Positions 49,427 through 58,955 of a stretch of DNA of 64,000 nt are shown piece after piece. This DNA comes from Gonium pectorale (lineage: Eukaryota; Chlorophyta; Chlorophyceae; Chlamydomonadales; Volvocaceae): NCBI GenBank assembly GCA_001584585.1, contig LSYV01000012.1:375858-439857 (forward strand), written 5' to 3'. The first letter of the stretch is position 1, and every line of letters starts with the position of its first letter. A program made the translations under genes and the position numbers. The notes beneath the pieces were generated by a model. The model was given only the letters and a program-made list of their open reading frames with translations. It searched no databases and had not been told where the DNA came from.

Positions 49427-52400
49427 ATGGCCCTCGTAGCCGGGACACTGGAGTGTACAGGTGGGACCAGCGATTCGCGTTGTGTATATCAAACAACGGC
49501 AACTTCAGCATAACTCGATGCACGAGACCCTTGAGTTTGACCGACCTATCCACACACCTCATGCTTATTGCCCCCTCCGGGTACCCTTACCTTGGCCCAA
49601 CCTGTATTCGAGTTACAATGAATTAAACCGTCTCTCTTGGCGAACGCAGTGGAGTACTGCAAGGATCTTAAGGACGCGGACTGGTTTGGTACGTGCCTCT
49701 CTGGGCGGCGCATGGGGCTTGGAACTGCTTGAAGAAAAGGGCCGTACTCATGGCGGAATCTTGCTCCATTCTTAGCCATGAGCCGCGCATCCTGGCGTGG
49801 CTCTGCACGCTCTGTATCGCCCACTTGCTTGCAAGTGATACCAGTCCCATCCGGTCTGCCCTGGGCCATGTCCCAGGCAAGCAGGACCCCTATGCGATAC
49901 TGGAAATCGGCAGCCAGCGCCACAGGACAAAAACCCACAAGGGTAAGCCGTATCGGCCGTCCTGGGTATGGGGAGCGGACCGCAGGCCCGCGGCTCAAAA
50001 CTTCAATCCTCTCAATCTGTACGCCTTCGCCTTATGCCAACACGCGGGGGCGACGGAAGGGTTCTGCGTCGTCTGTGCCAAACAACTTGCCACATCACCT
50101 GCATGCATTGTTCTCTGGCACTGTCGTTCTTGCAGGCGGTGGCACGTCGCCTGTGTGGAACGAGACCTTCACGTTCAACCTAAATGGCGGGGAAAGCCAG
50201 CTTATCATTACGGTGAGGCTCCCGCATGGCCCATGCGGGCGAACGTAAGCGCAGCTACTATACGTGAAATGGGCGGTGCAGGGGGTCATCACTATGAGGA
50301 AAACGCGGTGTATAAAGGACTGGTAGATGACGGCATGGTTGGGCCAGTCGCTGGCTTGCCATCGCACGCGGAGTGACCGTACCCATCGCTACACAGCGTG
50401 TGGACGACCCTATACCCCGGCGTCACACCCGAACCAGGGCCGGAACCGGGACATGGAACAGGATTTGAGCACATTTGTAGAGCTAGGAACGCTCGTTGGT
50501 GGGTTGGGCGCGGCTACCAGCCCGATCGGTAGGCCTGCCGCACGAAGGAACGTCTTCTGCCTGCCCCGCGGCCGGCTCCACCACCCGCAGGTCATGGATG
50601 AGGACCTGCTCAAGGACGACAACCTCGGGCGTGCGGAGGTGCCGCTGCACACGGTGGGGTGCGCGCTGGGGTACAGGTGTTCTTGCCGTGCCCTGTCGCG
50701 ATTGGGCGTCGCTCAACGCGGTGGGGTGGGTACCGGGATGACGGGCCGGAGGTGCGACAAGGCGGATAGTTGAAGTACGGCAGTCTTAGACGTGCGGATA
50801 CGAAAGGAGACGGGCATGCGAATAGAGGCGCGTCCCAGTCGCGAGGTTGTTGCCCAGCAGGATGGGGGTCTCAACGTCGTGCGTTCGCGATCTTCGGGTC
50901 GTATACGGGAAATTCCCTGCCACCAGACGCGGACGGCCGCTCGCAGCTGACCCCGGGCCCCGGAGCTGACAGGGCAAGACAAGAGACCGTTGTTGCCGCC
51001 TGTGCAAATGTGTCGAGGGACGGGATCCGCCGGAATCCCAAGATCCATTCCGTTCCACCCCGGGCGCCGGCGCCGTCACCGCATTGGTTGGTGTCCCCGC
51101 CACAGGTCCGGGTGCACGGCAAGGACAACATGCAGGCTCCGCTGCAGCGCGCCAACGCTAAGAAGCAGCGGGGCCACGTCAGCGTCCTGCTCAAGTTCAC
51201 CCCGACGGGCGGAAGCGGCGCCGCCGCCGCGCCTCCCGTAAGTCCACACGCAGCACATTGCGCCACTGGCGCTTGCAGAACGCGGGTCGTGTAGAGTGTG
51301 CAACACGGCGGGGCGCCTGCACGGAAAGAGGTTGAACAGGGGCTCGGAGGAAGGGTGTAAGGAAGGCTCATGAGGCGTGGCGAGGCACATGACGTGCACA
51401 GGCAGCCGGGCGCTGAGCAGGTATCTGGCGCCCACCGTGACTGCCGTGTCAGTAAAAGCAACGCCATCCATTGTCCACCAAATGCAGGATTTGCTGAGAC
51501 CGCTACTCCTGTTTGCGAAGGCCACTGCTTGAGACCTGTGCCGAGCAGCTTAAGCCTGACGCTCCCGCCCTTGTCCACCCCTCCGTTTGCACCTCTGGCG
51601 CAGCCGGTGCCCCTGCAGCAGACAGCCGTTTGGAGACCGGCTCCTGGACTCGCACCCCTGCAGCAGCAGGCTCCGGCGCCCGCGGGCCAGGCCGCTTCGC
51701 CCGCGGGCCCGCAGCACCTGGCAAACGGCAACCGGGCGCCGCCCGGGGTTCAACAGCCCCCGCCCGTGGGTGGCGCGCCCATCCCCAACCCAGCGCCGGA
51801 GCCGACCCTGACGGCTCGGGAGCCCGAGCCGCCGTCGTCGCAACGCGAGGCGCTGAACGGAGGGTGCTCAGGCTACGGGTCTGTGGCCTCGGGGTCTGGC
51901 CCGGAGACTGGCTCCCGATCCGCAGAGCCTGCGCCGCAGCCATTCTCTGACCCCGGGCCAGAAGCAAGGAATGTTGGGTCTGCACATGCGGCGACGGCGC
52001 CACTGCAAGCCACTGTCCCAGCCCAGCCTTCGGTGGCAGCGGCTGCGCCGCCAGTCGCGGCATCACCAGCGGGTTACCCCAGCTTGGAGTCTCTGACAAT
52101 CAGGGGCGCTCCTGCTGCCTCGCGCCAAGCTGCAGTGGAGGTAGCCCCTGGACCTTCGGAGCCGGGGACGGCTCCCGCGGCCCAGCCGAGGTCTGCACCG
52201 CCAGAGGCAGCCCTGCCGCCGTCGCATGCTCCACCGCATCCTCCTGCCCCGTACCCCTCGCACACTCAGGTGCCCGCTCCCGGGCAGCCGCTCGCCTCCG
52301 GGCCGGGCTACGGCACGCCGACCCCGTATCCGCAGCAGCAGCCCGCGTACGGCGTGCCTGCGGGTGGCGCGTACGGCCATCCGGCCCCTTATGGTGCCTA

Positions 52401-53426
52401 CGGCCAAGCCGCACCGCCGCCTCCGGCAGCGTATGCGCCGCCGCCGGGCCAGCCGGCCGCGCACCCGCCTTACCCGGCGGCGCCCTATGCGGCGGGCTAC
52501 CCAGCTTACGGAGCGCCAGCGCCCGCGTACGGTGAGTGCACACGACACCTTGCGGCTGATGTCCTTGGGTGCACTGAGCGTATGAGGTCGTACGGCCGAT
52601 CGCTCGGACGCCCTCAGGAATAGAGTGGGTTTAGCTCCCGGCTCATCACCAGATATCCCGTACGTTTCGCCCATGTGTACGTTCAGCTTTTGGATGCATG
52701 GAAGCTCGCTACGACTATGCCACCCGGCTTCTATTCCAAAGCCGAATACAATTGCAAGAGGCACGCGGTGTGATGGGCTGGGTAAGGCGCAAACTGCGAC
52801 AGGCACCCGATGTAATTGGCTGGGCAAGGACATTGACGGCTATATTTCTGCTCCACGCTGTGTGTTTGCCAACCACAGGGTATCCAGTGAGCCAGCCACA
52901 GCCTGGGCATTACCCGTACGGGGCGCCTCCGCCGTACGGACAGCCGCCTGCGTACGGCGCGTACGGCTACCCACGGCCATCCACCGGTGGCCTCATCGGC
53001 CTGCCGCCGCCTTCGTCGTATTTGCCTGCAACTGGTGAGTCTGGGTGCGAGCTGGAGCACCACGTGCCGCGACGGTCCACTTTTAGAATCGGTGCATGTG
53101 TTGAATGATGCGGCGGCTGCGCCCTGCGCCGTGCGGCGATGTGGGCTTGCACGCCGGGCCTTTGGGCACCGCTCCAGTGCTCTGACCTTGTGCGCCGCTC
53201 CAGTGCTCTGACCTTGTGCGGCGTTGTGCCTGTCTGCGGATTATGACACCCTGCGGCCGTGGCTTGCGGCAGGTGTTTGTCACGTTGATACTGTGCGGGC
53301 GTCACTGCTAACAGCTCGTCCGTGTCGCGTCGCGCCGCAGGCCCGGGCTCTGCGGAGGAGGACTGGCTCATCCGCCAGACACTCCCGCGGTTCGGCACCG
53401 GGAAGGACAGTCCGCGGCGAAGGTAG
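49427..53426 (+). CDS. C2-domain protein with Pro/Gly/Tyr-rich tail, 526 aa
   Basis: Exons: 49427-49460, 49650-49688, 49877-49942, 50136-50212, 50591-50653, 51106-51237, 51604-52531, 52879-53034 and 53341-53426; 1581 nt, phases close. Residues 1 to about 145 form a C2 domain: MALVAGTLECTVEYCKDLKD, DWFGKQDPYAILEIGSQRHR, SPVWNETFTFNL, VMDEDLLKDDNLGRAEVPL and RGHVSVLLKF. The Asp in DADWFGKQDPY and MDEDLLKDD matches calcium-binding loop positions, so Ca-dependent membrane binding is plausible. From about 150 on it is disordered, Pro/Ala/Gln-rich, then PYGAYGQ- and GYPAYGAP-type repeats as in plant SRC2-like C2 proteins. The last exon ends in a basic PRRR. The donor after 50653 is the only weak junction; 50688 is a phase-incompatible alternative. 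Confidence 0.8.
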
Positions 53427-53748
53427 CGACATTCGTCCTTGCCGGACACAACAATGTACATCAGCACGCTAAGGGCTTGAAAGGACGATGTGACTGGGGA
53501 AATACCGGGAAATGGTTAACGTAGCAATGAGCTGTGCGGGGGCGGCTGCATGTTGCGGATGTTGGAAGCTTTGTGCGCACACTGCCGGTTTATCCTTTTC
53601 AACACTGCCGGTTTCGTGTGGCGGCAGGGCTGGTTGATGGGACAGCCATGACAGCCAAACGAAGACACCGTGAACGGGATATGGAAATTACGTTGTTTTG
53701 CCTGTGCCAGCTGGAGTTTTCTATATGCATACCTTACACGACGCAATG

Positions 53749-53753
53749 TAAGT
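53749..53753 (+). terminator. Poly(A) signal of the C2-domain gene
   Basis: TGTAA 323 bases after the stop codon. Confidence 0.55.
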
Positions 53754-53824
53754 TAGAGTGTTACCGACACTGTTTGGAGTCTTGCGGCTCGGAGAGAATG
53801 GTCCCTGGCTTTTCCGGATGACTA

Positions 53825-53829
53825 TTACA
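53825..53829 (-). terminator. Poly(A) signal of four-helix protein I
   Basis: TTACA on the plus strand, i.e. TGTAA for the minus-strand gene, about 400 bases after its stop codon. Confidence 0.5.
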
Positions 53830-54226
53830 AACGGCCCTCGTGGGACCCGACTGCGAGTGAAGCATTGTTAGCGAAGGAAGTCGTGCACGCTCTTACCCCG
53901 ACGAATGCCGATGGAGTGCTTGTTGGCAATCATTGAATACAAAGGGGATGAATAGACCCCATGGCAGTGGCCATGCGTATACGGCCAAAAGTACGGCCAT
54001 GCGTGTACCAGCTCACAACCTGCCCCTAGCGGAACAGCGAAAATGGCCATGGCCGAGCTTAGCGGCAATATAATCATATCTGAACAGCTGACCAGGGATG
54101 ACACTCGAGTCGGTTTGAGCTCCCAGTCACGTGTCGGCTCACTTCCCCTGACCCTTCTCGTGTGGTCCAGCACGCCGAATACTACTGCGTTATGTACATG
54201 TGCGTAGGGCCAACTGAAATGACGCT

Positions 54227-55506
54227 CTATGCGACGGTTGGCTGCTGGTAGGCCGGGGCCTCCTCAAGCGCGGTACCGGCGATGCCAATCATAATCGCAA
54301 GGAGGAAGTTCCACGTGGCGCTAGCGACCTGGCCGCAGGCCTCCGCCCGCAGGTAGCTCAAGGGCTTGCCGGTGAGGGTCCCAGGCACGCCAAGGGCGGC
54401 GCCCGGCAGGTGGCCGTCATCGATCCTGCGGGTGGTGGGCATCAGGGCCATTGCAAAGTCACAGGGACGATTTTTGGAGAGTTTCTGGAGGCCGGAGAGG
54501 GTACTGTACTACATTCACGCGGGTCGTCAATCAGCAATGGCAATACTGTTATGGGAAAAGTTTGGACGTCACACAGCACCCAGTTGAGCACTAAAGCCGG
54601 GTACCGTCTGCAAATCCGGGTGCCCCGCTACTTACAGGTTGATCTGGGCGATCCGATCAGTGGCACGGACGATGATGAGGGCGGTGTTCACAGCAATGAA
54701 CATGATGAGCACCGAGTGGCTACGGTTGAGCTTCCGTGCGATACATAGGATGACGACCAGGATCAGGTTCACGAACTGGGCCGCCACTGTATACCATTCA
54801 AGCTGCGCAGTGCAGAAAGGAGAGGCAGGACGGGTGGGGACCGGAACTAAGCATTTGATTGACACGGCCTGACCGCGCCAGCCCAACGCTGCTGGGCGTC
54901 CAAAACGCAACGACTCCACAGCCTTACTCCGCAGATGTCCCAACCCCACTAGGCGTCTGAGCCCGCAGAAAGCACAATCTTGCATGTATGCGTGCATACT
55001 GCAGAACCCGTATAGAGCGCACGCACATAACCAGAAAAACCAGGCATGGAATGCGCTGCGCGGGTGGGTTGGCGTGACGTACCATAATGATGGTCTGCTT
55101 TAGCGCCTGGGATACGCTCTTATCCGACAGCACCTCCGTCAGCTTGCCAAGGCCGGCCTGCAAGGGGGGAGGGAGGGAAAGGAGGAATGGGACTCAGCTA
55201 AGCGCAAGGAGGGAAATTAGCATGATGGAATAGGGCTAGGGGCCAGTCTTCGCCATGCGCTGTGTCAGCACCAAAACCGCGTAGGCCAGTCCGCAGTCCG
55301 TGGGCAAGATGGCAGTGCTCGGTAGGCAAGCGCGCTCCCTTCGAATTCAGTGACGCGCTTGCCCCGACCGCTAGCAGTAGCCCATGCCAGCTGTCGCGGC
55401 CGGCCTCGCAAGTTGACCGGTCCCTGCGCACCAGGTAGATGGCCCATGGCGCAAAGCCGATGACTGCAACGACGGCCGTAGCGATTGTCCAGCCCTTGGC
55501 GCCCAT
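54227..55506 (-). CDS. Small four-helix membrane protein I (unknown function), 171 aa
   Basis: Four exons in transcript order: 55506-55432, 55157-55083, 54802-54636 and 54425-54227; 516 nt. Four hydrophobic stretches: WTIATAVVAVIGFAPWAIYL (exon 1); FVNLILVVILCIA and VLIMFIAVNTALIIVRA (exon 3); and SATWNFLLAIMIGIAGTA (exon 4). A short amphipathic exon 2 (LGKLTEVLSDKSVSQALKQT) joins the first and second. I do not recognise the family. It is a paralog of the divergent neighbour at 55831-57248: exon number, exon 1-3 lengths and phases match, and the motifs QALKQT, LEWY, FLAVNTAL/FIAVNTAL and ATWNF are shared. Membrane location is inferred from hydrophobicity only; no signal peptide cleavage site is obvious. 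Confidence 0.8.
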
Positions 55507-55830
55507 GTTCGCGCTGCTTCCGATACGTCTCAGGGAGGGTCAATGACCGACGGATGTGGTTCTGTACGTTTCAGTGGTGTCGCGATAGATATGGCTATGC
55601 TGTTATTCTAAGACTGGAGGCCGCAGCGGCTGTTAAGCCGAAATCGCGAGCGGTACGGATCTACGGCTCGGGGGGAAGCCGCAAGCAGACGCAACTCGTG
55701 CCGCCTGCGAAGCTGCTTTCCGCATTGCCTACAAGCACTCCACTGTTCTTGCGATACAACACCCTCGGCTGCTACCGGGTTTGCTGCTGCCGGTTTACAT
55801 AGTCGTCGCTTTTCGTCGTCGCGGTCAAAC
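55507..55830. promoter_or_regulatory. 324-bp head-to-head promoter region of the four-helix pair
   Basis: The start codons of proteins I (-) and J (+) are separated by only 324 bases, with no exon or repeat in between. Both promoters and 5'UTRs must fit here, so shared regulation is likely. No TATA box is obvious. Confidence 0.6.
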
Positions 55831-57248
55831 ATGAGCAAAGCCTGGAGCACCACGACGGCCATAGCGGCTGTTATGGGCATCGCGCCATGGGCAGTTTTCC
55901 TGGTAAGGGACGTGTCGGAGTCAGCGGCTGCCCCGTCGTGGTGGGGTTTCGCAAAGGGGTTACACCAGGTGATCCTAGGGCGTGATGTCAGGGCTCCATG
56001 CAAGAGACATTGCGCGGAAGGAGTGACCCGGTATAGCTTCGCAGGTGGCCCATCTGTGCCGTCCACACCCACATGCCTGTCGTCCAACTGACGGTTTCCT
56101 GGTTTACACCACATCGCTGTGCATATGCTCTCATAGACCTTACTTATCTACTTCGTTGTAATGAGCTGATGCGATGTGCACCCGCCCGGTCCCTGCCTGC
56201 CTGCCTGCCCAGATATCGTCCAGACTCCCTAACCCAAAGGCGCTCACTCATGTTGCATCTGCCTCTCCTCGTTACTCCACACGCCCTTTGCCCTGACTTG
56301 TCATAGGGTGGACTGGCGAAGCTTACGGATGTCCTTACAGACTTCAATCTATCACAGGCACTCAAGCAAACCGTCATTATGGTACGTGCACACGCGCATG
56401 CCTTTCTGCCCCGCAGCAGCAGATGATGCCTTGTGCCTACCTGCTGTTGAGGATTAACGCCTTCCATGGTGCAAACGCCACTGTCAATTGCCGGCCCTAT
56501 GCCTGGCTGAAACGCCCTCCTTGGTTTGTGCCCCTGTATACCTGCATTCATGTCATGAACGTCCCCAGATCAGTCAAAGCCCCATGCATTCCGCGTTTCA
56601 TGCCCACCTGCGCAGCTTGAATGGTACATCCTCAGTGCCCAGCTGGCGGTTCTCCTGCTCGCTGTCATCATCGCTGCGGGCAACGGCCTCCGGCGCGCCC
56701 ACACTCTATTGAACATGTTCCTTGCAGTCAACACAGCACTCCTCATTCTGCGGGCAACCGTCCGCCTCTGGCAGATCAACAGGTACGGTGCGCCTGCCTC
56801 ATGGTTGCGGGCAACGTCGACGTTCGAAATAGGGCGTGGCTACCCGCTCTGGGCATGCGCGCACAGTGCCGGTGTTGCCTGGGACACGCCCATGGGTCAT
56901 ATGGCAGTGCTGCATATGAAAACCTTTGGTCGGAAATTCTACACGGGCTACACGCAGAAGTCCTGTCTGCCATCTTTCCCAAATACCTTACAGCTCCCAC
57001 ACCTACTCTTCGGTCCCATCCTCACATCCTCCAGGTACCAGGACGGCGAGGAGGTCGGCCCCCTGCTGGGCGTCGCCAACATCAGCGGCAACCCGCTGCC
57101 CTACCTTCGCGCGCTAGCAGCAGGCCTGGTGTCCACCGCCACCTGGAATTTCGTGCTGGCCATCGTGGTTGGCTTGGCCGGCACGACGGCGCTGCCGGAG
57201 CACGTTAAGGCCTCGCACTACAAGCCTGGCGCGCCCATTGCAGCGTAG
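55831..57248 (+). CDS. Small four-helix membrane protein J (unknown function), 175 aa
   Basis: Four exons: 55831-55902, 56307-56381, 56616-56782 and 57035-57248; 528 nt. Hydrophobic helices: TTTAIAAVMGIAPWAVFL; LSAQLAVLLLAVIIAAG; LLNMFLAVNTALLILRA; TATWNFVLAIVVGLAGTTA. The exon 2 linker is LAKLTDVLTDFNLSQALKQT. The last exon carries a polar loop (RYQDGEEVGPLLGVANISG) between helices 3 and 4. The C-terminal tail is short and mildly basic (EHVKASHYKPGAPIAA). It is a paralog of protein I on the opposite strand; exons 2 and 3 are the same length to the base. Function unknown; it could be an algal-specific channel or scaffold subunit, but nothing in the sequence decides this. Confidence 0.82.
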
Positions 57249-57646
57249 CAGGGCATGACCGGGGGATGTCGATGCCGTTACGCAATCGCGTTGGTGCTTG
57301 GCATATTGCGTGAGATGGGTAGGGTAGCCGGCGTGGTTGCACTTACTGCATGCCTGCCCCACCATGGTTGGGGTTTATTTATCGTAACCTGGGGTTGCCT
57401 GGCAGGGGTGTCTGTTGAGAGGACGGTGCAAGGCTCTTGTAGTAGCAGTGTCGTAAGAGCCCCACGTCGTTCGCTGTGGACGTATGGCAGCTGCACAGTA
57501 CCATGTTGTACATCCGTGCACACACGTGAACTCGATGTTCAAGCAATGAAGGCAATATCAGATAGACTGACGGACCCGTGAACTTGCTGCCCGCGTATAC
57601 ATAATGATAAATGCTGCTCATGAAGCTCTGCGTGCGTTTGACTCAA

Positions 57647-57651
57647 TGTAA
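57647..57651 (+). terminator. Poly(A) signal of four-helix protein J
   Basis: TGTAA about 400 bases after the stop codon. Confidence 0.55.
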
Positions 57652-58930
57652 ATGTTGAGGCTCACGTACCGTTGGCACCGTAGGTTTGGAGATCCACCAC
57701 CTTAGGTACCGGTATGTTTGCCATTCAAGCTTTCACGTAGGTGTGCAAGGTCATGCTCGCTTCCCTGTCTCCTATACCACCAGTGTCGTACATGATGCCG
57801 GGTTACTGAAGAATGCGTAGCATACGTTCTGGTAGCTGCTGTGGAAGGCTTGGCGGGCAGGTCTGACGTACCACCGCATGTAGCAGCGGACAGGCGCGCC
57901 GCGGTGCATAAGTGTGGACCTGCACCGCGCTCATGGAGGAATAAGGGAACACGCATCATGTTGCCGTAGACTGGGGGCGGAGACACAGGTAGCTGGGAAT
58001 GTTTGCTGGGAGGTGCGGGCTCATAGGCTATATATGGTGGCCGTCACCATGGGAGGTATAGGGGTATAGGCCAGGTTACGATCAGGTTAGTCTTCTGCAG
58101 TGTTGCCGAGCGGCATGGGCGTAGCCGAATGCGTCTCTTGTGTGCAACGGGCGACCTGTGTTCGGCCAAACACCCTCAGGGTCTTGCACGATCGCGTGCA
58201 GATCCGAATCCTGAACAAAGCGCATCGTTGCTTTCGCATTGCATTACTGTCTGTCTAAGCATGGTGCGCTTGGGCTAACTGCGGCCATAGCCATTGACTA
58301 GGAAAAGCAAAATCGCAGGCCTGAGAGAGACGTCCTCATTTCCCGCATGCCCGAATCTGGTTTCGGCGCCGAAAGGGAGCAAACATGTGCAAATCCACTG
58401 TAATTTCCCTAGACGCCGCCTCGGGTACCCAAATCAGTATAAAACGCAATGCACATAAGAGCTTGACGTTTAAGGTGTTTGCCTCCGCCGAAGCGCCCTT
58501 CCGGCTCTTGCTGTGGGTGGAGTATGTGTGTCCTAACCTCTGTTGTCTCAGGAGCACCATACGGTTGTCCATACTTCCATAGCATGTGGGCTGCGAGCAC
58601 TCACACTCCAGACTCCACCCACCGCATAAGAGGGCTAGCGACTGGCGCATGAAGGAAGGGAGGCGGATTCGGCTGCGTTGTGCTAGAGCTGCATCGCGAA
58701 ATGCTTTGGACATGGACAGCGGACGCGTACGGGCGTACGGCGCGCCCGGACCCCGCGCGCGGCTCTTTACCTGCTTTCCTCAACTCAAACAAGGACGTGA
58801 ACGCCGTATCGTGTGCTGCCCATTTTTTGCATCGCGGGGACCCATGCGTTACTGCTTGTCGCGCTCAAACAATGTTGCGCTCTCAAAACAATTGCGTCTT
58901 TACAACATAATCGGCCATTAGCATCCTCGC

Positions 58931-58942
58931 ATTATAATATAG
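58931..58942 (+). promoter_or_regulatory. TATA-like element before seipin
   Basis: ATTATAATATAG in otherwise GC-rich DNA ends only 13 bases before the first ATG (58956). If it is the TATA box, transcription would begin at or just after that ATG. The next in-frame ATG (codon 5, 58968) could then be the real start. Confidence 0.4.
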
Positions 58943-58955
58943 AGCGGCTCCACAT

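Larger units (their letters stand above)
53427..54226. other. Convergent 3' ends of the C2 gene and four-helix protein I
   Basis: Non-coding. Opposing poly(A) signals lie 72 bases apart: TGTAA at 53749-53753 for the plus gene and its reverse complement at 53825-53829 for the minus gene. The two transcripts probably end tail to tail, or overlap slightly. Confidence 0.6.
57249..58955. other. Intergenic between four-helix protein J and seipin
   Basis: The 3'UTR of J ends near the TGTAA at 57647-57651. The remaining 1.3 kb shows no recognisable gene. An AT-rich TATA-like element (ATTATAATATAG, 58931-58942) lies immediately before the seipin start. Confidence 0.5.

Noticed and set aside
51370..52623. 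A separate gene for the Pro-rich 417-aa frame
   Set aside because: A CAG acceptor at 51603 in phase 0 links the Pro-rich part to the C2 exons, and the following two exons continue in phase to a stop; a single gene is simpler.
58098..58180. tRNA-like sequence (TTGCCGAGCGGCATGGGCG)
   Set aside because: The D-arm-like start is suggestive of a Leu/Ser tRNA, but there is no GGTTCRANYCC T-loop and the acceptor stem does not pair.
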